From assembly GCA_015698045.1 (NCBI GenBank), contig BLAL01000319.1:1178001-1242000 (forward strand): a stretch of 64,000 nt of DNA, read 5' to 3'. The first letter of the stretch is position 1. Each line of letters opens with the position of its first letter. The notes beneath the pieces are model-generated. The model had not been told where the DNA came from. It did not search any database and worked only from the letters and a program-made list of their open reading frames with translations. Below, in pieces: positions 1 through 12,474 of this stretch. This DNA is from Rhizophagus clarus. Its lineage: Eukaryota > Glomeromycota > Glomeromycetes > Glomerales > Glomeraceae. Made by a program: the position numbers and the translations under genes.

Positions 1-399
1 TTAAATAGTTTGTAAATATTTAATATTTTTAACAATCAAAATCAAGCATCAGCTTCTTTATTATATGTTCAGCACAATTCCGCTCCACACACTAGTAATA
101 TTTTAGAATTTCTATTATTACACACGAAAATTTTTTTTCTTCGACTTTCCCTACTTTTTGTATTACTCTTTTTGATAAATCTCCTCATTTTTTTGATGAT
201 GCGCTAACCTTCCTAAACAACAGGAGCAATAAATTAGTTGGTACAGGTACACAGATGTCATTACAATTACAATATCATCAGCCTGTATACCTGTATCAAA
301 TGTAATATGAAATTGAAAAAAATAATGCAAAAAAGTTAGTGTTAAATTTAAATGGATATTTTTCAACTTCAATTGTAGAAACTGTAACTACTGAAGATA
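1..399. other. Unassigned edge sequence
   Basis: AT-rich sequence before the hAT remnant. Short open frames occur on both strands, but none shows a recognisable domain or continues in frame into the transposase remnant downstream. It may be an eroded upstream part of that transposon; nothing in it proves this. Confidence 0.3.
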
Positions 400-748
400 A
401 TGTGATGCAGACACGAAATTTCTTCTAAAAATTATGTAATCAAACATTAAATTCACCAGAAAGTAGCTGTACTTCACCATCTAGAACGCTAGGTTATGAG
501 TTAGAAAGGCATTTGTTAATGTCATTAGAGGAATAGATCGATCCTTTACTTTGGTGGCAAGCTTAACAAAGAGAATTCCCAATATTAAGTCAAATTGCAC
601 GAGATTATCTAAGCGACCAGGCTACAAGTGTTGTTTCGGAACAAGCCTTTCAATAGCTGGACTTATAATTTCTCCATCAAGAAATAGGTCAGAAACTGAA
701 ACAACTAGAATTACTTTGTGTTTAAAAAGTTGACTCCATGAAAATATG
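400..748 (+). pseudogene. hAT-family transposase remnant, C-terminal dimerisation region
   Basis: Conceptual translation in shifting + frames gives the classic end of a hAT transposase: DPLLWW, then FPILSQIARDYLS, QATSVVSEQAF, SIAGLIISPSRNR and a closing LCLKS followed by TGA where a tryptophan codon is usual. In functional enzymes this region forms the dimer and part of the RNase H-like fold (WW, SE.AFS.AG and LxxW signatures). Here it is dead: TAG follows the MSLEE stretch near 533, TAA follows DPLLWWQA near 570, one T is missing within the AFS codons near 650, and the final tryptophan is a stop. No upstream catalytic domain is seen in the window. Family assignment is secure from motif order; the element boundaries are unknown. 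Confidence 0.8.
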
Positions 749-1026
749 ATATTTGTTAATGATGATTAAAGTTTGAATTTGAATATTATATAATCTCTAA
801 ACATAAGTTTATAATTTACATGAAATTTATACATCTAATTTTACTATAATAATAAAAAAATTATCAATTATTCATATTTCAATAAAATATGGATTAAGTT
901 TTAAGTTATAAAGCATAACATTTTAAATTTTAATTATCATGATGGGTATGATTGGATTCTTTTCTAAATTAAAATGACAAATTCTTTAATAGACTAACCT
1001 AGTGCTAACCTGTAAGGGTATAGTAC

Positions 1027-2655
1027 GAAATCCCAAAACAATCCCGACACTCAAAATCTGACAGGTGTAAAATCCCAACAGGTCAAAATCCTGACAGGTA
1101 CAAAATCCCAACAATTTTTTTTATTTAATAAATTAAATCATTTGCTTTATTTTTTAATTATTCAACCACTTTTTTTGCTCGCTTCGCTCGCAGTCTGGCA
1201 ACCATTATTGGATACATGGTCCATTAACTGTCTATTGACAGACCCTTCACAGGTTGGACGTTACATTATATATGTCCATAAACCGTTAATTTCTGGAATA
1301 TGGACGTTTGATAGTCAGTTACGTGATAAAAATCGTATACTGTTTATATATCTGTTGAAAAAAAATTATAGATTATACAATTTATTTAATTAATTTAATT
1401 TAATTTAATTAATTTGATTTTATTTACCTTGAGAATCAAACCTAGGACCTCAAACACTTATTTTTCGTGATCTAATCACCTAGACTATTTAAACTTTTAA
1501 TTTGTAATGTATGTGTTTTTGATATATTAAGCTGAGTATATAGTAAATCAGTATAGTACGATTTGTAAATTTAGTACGTATAATAAACAAATTACCATAC
1601 TAAGATAATAAGCATAACTACATACTATATGACACAATAGACGCGTACAATAAACAATAATAAAAACTCTATCGTGGCTTATACCTATATAAAAAAAAAA
1701 TCTTTTCTCTAATAGTAAAAGGACTTTTATTCTGTAAGTAAATAAGAAGATTAAGAATTTTAATTTTTAAAATATATAACTGTTTTTAAAGAAATATCAA
1801 GTTGAAAGGTATTTTGTCATTATTATTTTATAATTATTTTTTTTATATTTTTATTAATAAAATTCTTATATAAATTTAAAATGGATTTATTATTATTGCC
1901 AACCATATGTTCTTGCTTCTTTAAACTTAAATATGTCAAAATACATACAGAAATGTGGGCAAGCAGTGCAAATAATACTAATGTGGCAGAAGCAATGGAG
2001 ATAAGTAATCTAGAAAAAAAAAATCTTTAGGTTTTCTTTAAAGTATAATACAATTCTTAAATGATAAAATATATTTATAAATAAATTGTGAAATTATAAT
2101 TTTTCTTAAATTTTAGTATGTATAGTTTTTTAATAAAAAAATGAAACGGATCGTACATACTATTTTTAAAACCATACATACGTAGATTATTTTGACCGTA
2201 CTATACATACATTCTCAATCGTACTACATAAGTTTCTGAAATACTGATTTAAGCGTAAATTATTAAGCCAATAATAAAAAAAATATAATTTATTATTCAT
2301 GGTCAATTGTTAATCCTTTAGAAATTCTGGTTATAGGACAGCATTGTCCAATTACTGTCCAAAAAAAATAATAATTATTATATTGATTATTGACTTAATA
2401 GTCAATTTACAGTTATCAGACGTATATATTGTTAATTTTACGTAAAAATCTTAACGTAAAATTTACGATTTTGATTAGAAATAGTCATCAGACTGCTTGA
2501 TAATTTAGTGATGATTAATCCTAAGTAACTCCTATCTAATATAAAAAATACAGTGTTAAACTCCTATCTTATGCTAATAAAAAATATTAATGATCTGTTA
2601 GGATTTTGCACCTGTCAGGATTTTGGCCTGTCAGGATTTTGAGTTTTGGGATTTC
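1027..2655. mobile_element. Candidate non-autonomous TIR element with subrepeated ends
   Basis: The two ends are inverted copies starting GAAATCCCAAAAC (1027-1039, and its complement at 2643-2655). Each is followed by several copies of CAAAATCCTGACAGG-like units: three near 1050-1100, two to three near 2598-2640. The roughly 1.6-kb interior is AT-rich, has no transposase, and carries a tRNA-like box pair on the minus strand. No clean target duplication is visible. Imperfect AACCTGTaAGgGTA and AACCTGTTAAGATA sequences lie in the same orientation just outside each end and could be either a decayed long duplication or chance. Confidence 0.6.
1427..1490 (-). ncRNA. tRNA-like sequence / SINE-type Pol III promoter
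   Basis: On the minus strand, TAGTCTAGGTGATTAGA (1487-1471) matches a tRNA D-arm A box, and GGTTTGATTCTC (1442-1431) matches the T-arm B box. They lie about 28 bases apart, close to normal tRNA spacing. Acceptor and T stems do not pair well and no anticodon loop can be assigned, so this is a tRNA-derived repeat head or decayed tRNA rather than a working tRNA. It lies inside the TIR element above. Confidence 0.45.
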
Positions 2656-2962
2656 AGATGGCTCCCAACCTGTTAAGATACTATTACACATATATTTATC
2701 TTAGTTTTTAGTTTAGTTAATAAATATATAATTTATTTTATTTATTTTTAGCTTATTTTATAGTTTATTTGCACATATAATATTCATTATAGTTTATTAC
2801 ATATATAGTTAGTGGAATGGATCAAGCTCATTTGTAGATACGTTGTTCGTACATGAATGAAATGAAGTGAAAATCATTTTAATTTTACAAAAAAGCCAAT
2901 CAACGAGTGCTTCTCTCAATCTTCTTGATGATTTTATAGGACTTGGAAACCAAAGTCTTTAA

Positions 2963-3082
2963 AAAATTACTTCAGAAGAAATAATAGCATCTTTACTGGT
3001 GGTATTATTTCAAGATGACTTTGCCAAAAAATTAGAATTCTCCTTTTTGGTTGTATTAAGTGAGAAACGTAACTATTTGTAG
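2963..3082 (+). pseudogene. Short coding relic of unknown family
   Basis: An open stretch of 39 codons has a protein-like composition (KITSEEIIASLLVVLFQDD, then FAKKLEFSFLVVLSEKR) and ends at TAG. The preceding sequence continues the same character in another frame (NLLDDFIGLG, about 2915-2950), and a further fragment (RKEVFVNCYANHRYIRFF) follows after 3095. This looks like one eroded exon with several frameshifts. I do not recognise the family. Confidence 0.25.
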
Positions 3083-3278
3083 ATGTGTCTTTTATACGTA
3101 AAGAAGTTTTCGTGAATTGTTATGCAAATCATAGATACATTAGATTCTTCAATGATTCAATCTTAATTGATATCATGTGATTAATGCAAATATCAATGAG
3201 TATTTATTTATTTATTTATTTACTTTATCTTAATTTATTTCCTTTAATTAATTTTTTTCCTTTTTTGGATTTTCAAAG

Positions 3279-3450
3279 TAGAGACCTGCATTTGGCCATA
3301 TTTTGAGGCCCGGCCTGGATTTAGCCCAGCCCAGTCCGGGGTAAAAATACTGAAACACGGGCCCAGCCCAAGTCTTTTTAGCCTGGACCGGCCTGGCACC
3401 CAGGTCCAGGCCGGGTTGATCCGTATCCGGGCTCAGTTTGCAGGTCTCTC
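3279..3450. mobile_element. hAT-type MITE, GC-rich interior (family A, copy 1)
   Basis: The terminal repeats are TAGAGACCTGCA on the left and TGCAGGTCTCTC on the right (11 of 12 pair). They are flanked by TTTCAAAG (3271-3278) and CTTCAAAG (3451-3458), an 8-bp target duplication with one mismatch, as hAT elements make. The interior is rich in GGCCCGGCC-type words, far more GC than the surroundings. A second member of the family lies at 51974-52533. No coding capacity. Confidence 0.8.
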
Positions 3451-3871
3451 CTTCAAAGTACTTTCAATTTATTTAGAGTTAAGTGCACATTTTAACTACT
3501 TTCGCTTTTGTTGAATATTTATACTAGAAAATTTACAAAGTTATAAATGCTAAATTCAAAATCTTTTATTAATGAATCTCTTATTAGATAATCAAGAATG
3601 TGGGTTAGTACTTGTATAAGATAAATTGAAAGAAGTATTATTTTCTTTGTTGTGTATTCATTATTCAAGGATTATTAATATGACTAGTAGTGTACCTTAT
3701 ATTGTTAATTATATTTTTTTTAGCGATACAAATATTCTGGGTCTTTTAGTATATAGAGGTTAGAGCCTTAGAGGTCATAAGCTATCCCACCAGTTGGAAA
3801 AATGTAAGCGTTCAAATTAAAAAAACGCGCTAAAAAAAGTTAAAGTATTACATTTTTAAACATTTTTTAAC

Positions 3872-3957
3872 TTCGGGTTGAACGGGTCAATCAGGTCAGC
3901 CAAACTATGACCCGACCCAAATATTTCGGGTCAACCCGAATTGACCCGACCCGTTTG
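3872..3957. repeat. GACCCG/CGGGTC motif cluster
   Basis: About ten copies of GACCCG, CGGGTC or close variants occur in both orientations within 86 bp of otherwise AT-rich sequence. The pattern resembles the subrepeated end of a MITE, but no partner terminus or target duplication was found nearby. From 3958 to BS1 the sequence resembles the 3' flank of the BTB-Sel1 genes. Confidence 0.45.
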
Positions 3958-4176
3958 GAACACTATTCAAAATCTTAATAATTTATGCTAAAAAAAAATT
4001 TATTTAGAAGTAAAAATATAATTAGAGACCAAATATACTTAATTATTAAAGAAACTGTATAAGAATAATTATACACAATAGGTAAAATTTATTTATTTGG
4101 AAATATATATTCATTCTCTTATAAAATTCTCAGGAAAAAATAGATGCTATAATTAATAAATGTTTTATAGTTTTCA

Positions 4177-6041
4177 TTAATAATTATTAATTTGAAGTAT
4201 TTTTAATTTATTTTGTGCGTCTTCATCACCTTGTCTAGCACATTTTTCATACCAATAAATCGCTTTACCTATGTCCTTTATAATTCCATATCCTTTTTCA
4301 TACATTAAAGCAAGATTATATTGTGCTTCTTCATCTCCTAAATTTGCTGCATTTTGGTATAATTCAAATGCTTTTTTCTTATCAACTTTAGTTCCGATAC
4401 CTTTACTATAACAATATCCTAACTTCATTATTCCACTTGAATACCCTCCTTCAGCTGATTGCTTAAACAATTCAAATGCTTTATTATAATTTTTTTCAAT
4501 ACCAATTCCATCTCTGTATAAAACACCAAGGTCATGTTTAGCTATTATATTTCCACCATTTGCGGCTTTCCCATACCAATAAAGGGCTTTTTCGAAATCT
4601 TCTTTAATTCCTATTCCATTATTATAATTATAACCAATTTCTAATTGTGCTAACGCATAATTTTTATTAGCTGCTTTTTCATAATATTCAAAAGCTAATT
4701 TTTCATTTTTAATAGTTCCATATCCATAATCATAACATTTACCTACAAAATATTGAGCTAATGCATGATTCTTTTCTGATGCATTAATAAACAAATTAAA
4801 TGCTTTCTTATCATTTTTTCTTGTCATGATTCCATATAAATTGAGATATCCAAGCAAAAAAATAGAATTTGCATCAACTTGATTATTTAATAACCAATTA
4901 TAAGTCTCTTGTGAATTTATGTTATGATCATCAAAATATTCAATAACTTGTTGTTTTACTAATAAAAATTCAATTCCATTATTTGATGACTTACAAATAA
5001 AATCATTTATCTTATCAGCCATTATATAAAAATCCTTTTCAATTGAAAGATTTTTTTGTATGCATGATATTGCCATAGAATCAATTTCCTTAGTTATTTC
5101 TGGATTATTTGGCTGATTTATAAAATGTCTAATTAAATTTTCACGCAAATCTTTTGGTAAAATCTTTTTATACGGATAAACTTTGTCCAAAAATTCCTTA
5201 TGGCTCAATCTAAAGAACTTAATGAAGGGAATACATTGTTGCAGTATATTCCTTAAGACATTAAAATCATCTTTTGAATAACTAAAAGGATCTGAAGGAA
5301 GTTCAGGACTTTGAGCAATACCCCACTTAAGCACTTGTTCCCAAACTTGAATTTCATTCATTTGAAAGTTTTCATGTTGAATAAGAGAAACCAAACAATT
5401 TTCTGAAAGTGAAGTAAAGTCGATTGAATTAAAAACTTTTTCTGGTTCTCTAAACATTAATTCCGAACAAAAATTTTGTAATTTCAAGAAAGAATCGTTC
5501 TCAAAACTTGTTTGATATATCAAATTAAAATTTTGTTCCATCCAATTTTTCTTATTTTCTAACAAAAATAATTGTAAATGAGTGATTAATTCTTGAAGAT
5601 TAAATTCACTGGAAGCAACCAAAATTTTAATAATATCCAAAGCATCATATTCTTCTAAAGAAAGCCTTCCTCCATAAATATATCTAGGGAAAAAACGAGC
5701 ACATTTAAATATTTTCGTAAAAATTAAATTATCTTTTTTTTTTTAATATAAAAGTCGTTATGACATATTATTTTTTACCTTAAGACCATTTGAAAAATTT
5801 CAGGTGAAATATTTGGTAATTTAATATGTGCCAAAGTACTACCATTTTTCCTTTCATTAACATTAGTTGATAAAATTCTTCGCAAATAGGGGGAACGATA
5901 ATTTAAAATTACCATATGAGCACGAAAAATTTTTACGTAGGGGTCATTACCAACTTCGATGGTTATATCATAAAAGTCATTATCTTCTAAAAGTTCAAGT
6001 AAACTTTGAGATAATTTTGGTAAAAATTTATCATCGTACAT
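4177..6041 (-). CDS. BTB-BACK-Sel1 repeat protein, copy BS1
   Basis: Two exons, 6041-5779 and 5683-4177, are joined across a 95-bp GT-AG intron in phase 2 (arginine AG|A) and encode 589 aa. The BTB domain (about 1-115) shows FYDITIEVG, FRAHMVILNYRS and, after the splice, YIYGGRLSLEEYD. BACK follows (about 140-275: NWMEQNF, VWEQVLKWG, VYPYKKILPKDLREN), then a linker and six Sel1 repeats (about 369-585) with the LGxCYxxGxGxxKDxxKAFxxYxKAA pattern. BTB-BACK proteins usually bind CUL3 and present substrates for ubiquitylation, and Sel1 solenoids bind proteins, so a substrate-adaptor role is inferred. The ATG chosen starts the conserved MYD.KFLPKLSQ shared by all copies. BS1 is the most divergent member (MYDDKF, LLELLEDND) and stands alone, 15 kb from the main array. 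Confidence 0.88.
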
Positions 6042-6118
6042 TTTAACCGACTTTTAACTTACAAAGAAAAGAAAGAAAATGCAATTGTAACTTTATATGA
6101 CGATATTTAATTTATTTG

Positions 6119-6166
6119 GTAAGTTTCGGATTCTTGGAAATATTTCGGCCCGAGAAATACCGAAAC
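6119..6166 (-). promoter_or_regulatory. Conserved upstream block of BS1
   Basis: GGTAAGTTTCGG, then TTCGGCCCGAGAAATACCG, lies 78-125 bp upstream of the BS1 ATG. The same ordered words occur before the other family members. An ATTGG (inverted CCAAT) box lies further upstream near 6232. Function is inferred from conservation alone. Confidence 0.6.
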
Positions 6167-6318
6167 CGACCTAAACACCTGACTGATCACCATACCATAG
6201 ACGGCATAGGGTATTTATCCCCATCGTCCTAATTGGTTCACATCATTCGGTTTCTAAAATTTTGAGTAAAGTTTATGATAATTATTATAGAAGTTGACAG
6301 TGACCATTACGTACAGCG

Positions 6319-6397
6319 TTGGAATTGGACATTGTCCAATTCCCAGTATTGGACTATTGGACTTGGAATCTAATGGACTAGTCCAGTCCAATTCCAA
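6319..6397. repeat. Small inverted repeat with GGAC/GTCC words
   Basis: TTGGAATTGGAC (6319-6330) is complementary to GTCCAATTCCAA (6386-6397), with further TTGGAC/GTCCAA words between. At 79 bp it could be a tiny MITE or a palindrome remnant; no target duplication is visible. Confidence 0.5.
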
Positions 6398-8504
6398 TTT
6401 CAAATGGATTATGTTTATAACTTTAGCCATAATTTAGGCTTCAATTTTTGACGAGATCTTAATATTTTAGATCATTTTTAAATTATTATTTGTAGCTTAT
6501 GATCAAAAATTTATTTAAGAAATTATTCAGAAATTCATTCAATCAAAATAAAAAAAACCAATCTTTTGTGTTGTTTTTTCTTGACTTTTTTTAAGGACGT
6601 CAAGTTTCTTATATAATATAGACTTTTAAAAATAAATTAGGAAGGGTAGAGTGAATTTTTAATCAAATGATTTAAGAAATGTTTTTAATATTTATTTCTT
6701 AATCTTTTAGAAATTGTAAATAATCAAAATTTTTCACATGGAATTAAATAAAAAACAGTGAATTGTTCACAAGAAATTATAAAAAAATGACATCGACAAT
6801 TTTCTAAGTATGTAAATTTCTTATACAACCTGGACTTTGAAGGGTAAGTGTTGTATTTTTTAAATTGATTCAAGAAATATTTCTATTGCATTAATTTTCT
6901 TATTGTGTTAAATACTTTTATTTGTATATTTATATTCAAAATTTTGGTAAAATAAAGAATTTACTAATAAACTATGTGAAAAAACGACGATTTTATATTG
7001 TCTATCATACGGTCAGGTTAATGGTCACCCGCTCCCTGATCGCCCTTTTATTAGTTTCCTTTTATTGATCTTTTTTTTTTTTTTAAAAAAAAAAAATCTC
7101 AATTAGTAAAAAATCATTTAAAAATTTTTTTTTTTATATTCATAAAAGTTGACATATAGATTTGAAACATTATTTTAAAAATTAAATTAAATTATAAAAT
7201 ACAAATTTAATACAACATAATAATTATTGTTTTTTTCAGACAATAAAGACAAAAAGTACACACCAATATCATTGTGTCCATTTGTATCATCATGCATCAT
7301 TTTCTTTTTTGATCACGTGATAACAACCTAGGCAAATAATTTTAATGTCCTTAATTAGTATAAATATGTTGAAGAGGAAAAGAAAAGAAATTATAAAAGG
7401 GAATTGAAATCATACATAAGAAGACGACACAGGTGCAGACAAGTTTTGTCAGAAAATCTCTGATCCACTTTTATGTTTGGTAAACGTGTTACACTTATAT
7501 AGAAAATGTCGAGAGAAATATGGGCAATTTGTAATGTAAATTTTTTTTTTACGTGAAAGATAATTGGTAATCCAATTTCTTGATTTTCCAATTTTCTAAA
7601 TATATATATATACCCAACTGGTTACACCTTTTTGCATTAACAACAAGGGACATTTTTTTTATACAAATTTTTTAATCTGAAGCTGGAAATTCACTTCTAA
7701 GATCTATATTACTACTTACCGTTATTCGTTATCTTTGCATGAGGTATTATGCATCTGACTGACTTAAGCCTCTGAGGCTATGCTCTGTAATTATTGTCTA
7801 ATCCGTTTTTATGACAATAAAATTGATTATAATAAATCTTTCACATGCTGTGGAAAATGGCTTATAATGAAATCGTTACCTATTGTTATTAATTAATTTT
7901 ATATATTGTTATGAATAGACAAACATTGTTATTATATCATAATTATGGCACAAAGGATGTGGTATATAATACTTCTATTATATGACAATGTTTTTTAACA
8001 AAAAATTATCATTTTATTATATATCCAATAATCTACTTTTGCATATGATTATTACTTGTATATGTGTCGAGGCTATGTCAAGTTTTTTATTATCTGTTAA
8101 ATTATTATTCTAATCAAACATCAGATTTTTGTTTTTTGGTGATACCTATGACTTGTTCTATTTGAAATCAGCCCCAAAAAATTGTTGTATTTAACCATAC
8201 ATTATTTCCGTTCAAATTTTTATTTGGTATGTAAATAGATATTACAATCCAAAACTGATAAAGTAATTTATTAACACATTCATCATTTATTTAAATTTAT
8301 ATAAATGAACATTAATTTATATATATTTCTATCAGTTATGGTAAAATTTAGTGTTTTTTTCTCTAGTTTATGACAGCTTCTTTATCACCGCAATAATTTA
8401 TTCTTATAAATTTAAGATTAACATGTAAGACTTCTTACAAAGATACGATACAGATAAAATATGTAATTTATGCTTTTGAATTTATTTGATTTTTGATTTT
8501 AATT
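6398..8504. other. Gene-free AT-rich interval
   Basis: No domain, splice-bounded exon or terminal repeat is recognised. It contains poly(A/T) runs, including an adjacent T and A tract around 7070-7097 that could form a hairpin, and an isolated CACGTGA word at 7315. Short open frames (for example 7391-7591 on minus) have no supporting feature. Confidence 0.4.
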
Positions 8505-8633
8505 ATGAAATATAGAAAGTGTAATAGTTGTAAAAGAATTATTGGTGAAGCGCATACCTTTTGTACTAATTGTGAAGATAATTTTAACTTCTCCAAATGC
8601 CCGAGTTGTAACAAAGACATAGTACGTCAATAA
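8505..8633 (+). pseudogene. Zinc-ribbon fragment (CxxC pairs), probably broken gene
   Basis: An ATG-initiated frame of 42 codons carries three CxxC pairs: KCNSCK (6-9), FCTNC (20-23) and KCPSCNKD (32-35), spaced like a zinc ribbon. It stops at TAA, yet another frame immediately continues with YCAGVEYC and STAWC, so a frameshift probably interrupts a longer cysteine-rich domain. A later frame (about 8735-8870) reads YEIFNSSMKAHAEIR and KQRQIKDKI, which may be the same gene. Zinc ribbons of this type bind metal; partner and role cannot be told. A short intact peptide gene is less likely. Confidence 0.4.
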
Positions 8634-11600
8634 TTTATTGTGCTGGTGTGGAATATTGCTCAAGCACAGCATGGTGTCAGCGCAAGATGATAAACTTAAA
8701 AATGCGGTAAATTTTGTTGAAGAAAAATATATATAGTACAGAACTTTATGAAATATTCAACAGTTCAATGAAAGCTCACGCAGAAATTCGTGCAATTTCT
8801 CCTAAAAATACAGCAGGAATAAAACAACGTCAAATTAAAGATAAAATAATTTATCAAAAAAACATCACAATTTAAAATAATTTGATATAATTATAGGTGA
8901 TCGCGGTTGAAGTCATAAAATACGATAGTCAGAAAAGTCAGGGCGTGAAATTTGTTGGGATCCCAAAAAGGATTTATTTAATTTTCTTTACGAGAAAAAT
9001 TACCAAAGATCTTGGTAGCGAGATATAAATTTAATAATTTAATTACATAAACTCGTTTTAATTTTAAAATAAATAAATAAATTAAATATAAACGGTTCAT
9101 TACACCGAAAAGATGGACTGCTGGATTGGAGATTCCAAAGGAATCATATTAAACGCAAATACAAAGATAAGACTTCACTCATTTTTAAGGTTTGTGGTTA
9201 TTAATTCATAATCTTTGTTATTTAAAAATAATTTTTGAATATGATGGATGATTGATTTTAGGACTCGGGAGAAGAATATTTATAAATTATGATTATATAA
9301 TTATTATAATAAATATTTTTAAAGATATCTGTAAATTTTTATTAACAGAGTTCTAGAACAAATAAGTCGATGACTAACTAATTCAATGACTTTTAAGGTT
9401 CGTGATGTAATTGCTATAATTATATTATACGTTTGATAATTAAAAGTATATGAAAATTTCTTGACAGAACCTATGGATAAACTCGTTTAAATCAGATGTG
9501 TCAAGTCTACCTTTAACTTCTCCAACTTTTGAGGTTTTGCATAAATTACAGGATTTAAACATCCAAGGGGAACTATCAAGGTGATAATAATATTTTGATT
9601 ATTTATTATTATGTTACTAATTTAATATTTATAATTTAAAGGTAACTTTTAAACATCATAATGCTGATAATTTTCCGAAATTTTTCCAACATTTCACACA
9701 TGCATGAAAACTATTGAAATATCCAGTTTATTTAATTCAAAAGAATAGTTTAATCTAATATTTGATAATGCATGGGATGATAACTTTTTTGGATTTACGA
9801 TCATTGGAAAATTACTTTGTATTAAAAATATATCTACTTATTTACGGGTTTTGGAGTAATGATATTAGCAAAACTTTAACATTTACCTTAAGTTAACCAT
9901 TTTTTCAGATTAAATAAAATTACCAGCAGTTTTACAATGAACAAGAAATGCTTTGATGGATTGAAATGTATGAACCAAAAGATAACATCAATTATTTTCC
10001 AATTAACTCAGAACTTAGAGACGAAGGTAGTTTAACGATAGCGAACATCCAACGACAAGTAAAAATTTAAAAAATACAAAAACATGTTAAAATATTTCAA
10101 TAATGTACAAAAAATCTTTAAAAAATTATAGTTTTTCTTTTAATAGATAGAGCACAAAGTAGATAGTCATTGATTTATGTAGTTATAGATAGCTTGAATT
10201 TAGTTATATAGGATAATATTTCTATATTATTCTATAGGTGTTTTGCAGTTCATCCACATTATTATTGTTGAAACAAATGAAAAAATAAATTTATATCATA
10301 TGCCATTATATGCAGTACAAGTTCTCATGTTCATAGCTTCTTTAGTAGGAATGAACATCTGAACAATTCTTACTTGACAAATAGGGGATTCTATCCTCAT
10401 TACATCAATAACGATCATTAATTCTGTTATTTTTATAATCTAATATTTCTGGGTTTGGCATTAATATGAAAATGTTTTTGCCTTTAATAACAAGAAAATG
10501 GAGATATATTTCGTTAAAATAGCTATTAAGCACAAATCAAACCATTGTATTCGGAATAAAAAAATTACTTTTCCATTCTTGTAAGTACATAAGAGCGTTT
10601 ACCTTTGAATGCTATTGTGAACGATCGTTACATTGATTTTTATCTTTCTTGCCTCTACCTATAACTTAGAAGTGTGATATATCATTATATTTTGATTACT
10701 ATCATGTGATAGTCTTAGTTCCACTCCAGCACTAATCATACACGCACAATGGCTGAATAGAATAGCAATTTCTGTTTATGATCTACAAATGAAATTGTAT
10801 ACGAAAAGAATCTTCATTATTTTCTTCAATGAAACTGAAACTCACTTCGGGTGCTCAGCATTCTGTAGACATGAATATATATTTCCTAAGGTCATACTCA
10901 GTTATCGATTAGTTAATCTATGTGAAAAATATTCTTTGGTAACGATTACAGTCCCACTTCGTAACCTAGAAACGTAGTTTTTCGAAAGGTTTTAGGAAAT
11001 CTGTTCCTAAATGGATAGGTAGAATTTAGGGAATCATGAGGGAAAGAATCTAGCGTTAACGATATAAATAAAAATGGCTGTTGTTTATGTTAGTGGTCTA
11101 CTAGCAAAAAAGAAAACATCCCGAAGAACATAGGTAACAAAAATCCTTACCATTTCCTATTCCCACCAAATATTATCTAATTTTGTTCCGATTTAATAAC
11201 AAGTTTGAAGGAAATCTCGAATCAAAATTTCTGTAATGCCCATAGAGTAACTCTTTTATCAGTCTACTGCGGTTTCTTCTTAGAATCATATGTAAACATC
11301 ATACAGAATAGAACCATTCATAAAGACCAATTAATTCGCTGGTAAACAAGACCGTGATGAAAGTCCTATGCCTAGTATTTACTAGATATTTTCAAGGTAT
11401 TCATTTAATCAGCTGGAATGGACAGATCGTTATATTTTTTTGTTACCAGGTGGTATGTTCATTGTGAAATGGATAGCTCATTTCTCTCACCTGTGTCGAA
11501 TTATTTTTTCATCAATCTTGTCAAAGTTTTTTTAATATAATATATAAATAATATGGTACGAAAGTAGACTAATTTTCATTGATCACAATATAGCTGAGTC

Positions 11601-12140
11601 TAACCGTTAGTCACAGAGAAATGGAAATTAATATGTACTGGGTAAATTGTTACCGAATTATTCTGTTTCGAGTATCCAAAAGTAATAAGTAACATGAAAA
11701 TGCTTACGCTAGGATACCGTGATTTGTAATCAATACGGCATATGTTTAATTTATTGTTCCAATAAACATCTTCCTTTTTTTATTTATAGTATACGAATAA
11801 ACCCTTTGTATAAGAACCACACCCAAATGATAAATTTATATTTCTTGCTAAATGTATTGCATAAAATAAAATTACACTCCGTTATTGTTCTTTTCCCGAA
11901 CTGTCCTGAGACTTCGTATGAAAAAAAAAATAAAATGCACATTTCTCACTTGGCACAAAAATCCCCTAATATTTAAATGGTCGTATTCACCCCAATAAAT
12001 AACTATCGAAATTCCCCGTTTTCAGTGTGTCAAAATATCCTGTTCCATTTTATAGCGTAAACATTATCATTGCGTATTTTTTGAGTTAACCCTTGTTTTA
12101 ATTTTCACAGACAAGAAGTGTTCTTACTATGTGTTTTAAA
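8634..12140. other. Long interval with only exon-like fragments
   Basis: No complete gene is recognised. Around 9107-9592 there are splice-bounded open pieces on plus, for example one ending ...KLQDLNIQGELS before a GTGATA donor near 9581. Open frames at 10789-10977 and 11719-11976 have ordinary codon composition but no motif. G+C rises modestly from about 10.6 kb onward, which would fit unrecognised or decayed coding sequence. Confidence 0.3.
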
Positions 12141-12474
12141 TTAACCGATCCTTACAGTGTCCCCATTGACACTGCCTTTTCTTCGAAAAGTCCGTTGTGC
12201 ACCAGTAATAGACGCCGGTGTTCTTCTTTCAGTTAAGACATCTATGACAGGAACATACATGATTATTAAAGACAGCTGGTATAAACTAACAAGCAGATAT
12301 TGTCTGTTATGTGTTTCTTGTTGTTTTCTAATTGCATATTTTAATGACCACATAGCAGTTAACAGAAAACGCATTGCAATATTTGTAGATGAGCAAATCT
12401 TGAAATCTGTCAGCCTACGATATGTTACGTTAAATATCACTTTTTCTCGCACTTCCGGCGAATTGATCACGTGA
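12141..12474. other. Segment open on both strands, no family recognised
   Basis: A more GC-rich stretch is open for over 100 codons on both strands in opposite frames. On minus, an ATG-initiated 77-codon frame contains a hydrophobic YLLVSLYQLSLIIMYVPVI segment. On plus, an ATG-initiated frame contains RYCLLCVSCCFLIAYF. Only one, if either, can be the gene; neither has a recognised domain or a clear splice chain. CACGTGA at its right edge and an inverted CCAAT word (GCCAATG, 12501) could be promoter elements for a minus gene. Confidence 0.25.

Noticed and set aside
1427..1490. Functional tRNA gene
   Set aside because: A and B boxes are good, but acceptor and T stems do not pair and no anticodon can be assigned.
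3541..3975. ATTCAAAATC at both ends of this stretch as a target duplication for an element carrying the GACCCG cluster
   Set aside because: Sequences just inside the two copies are not inverted repeats of each other.
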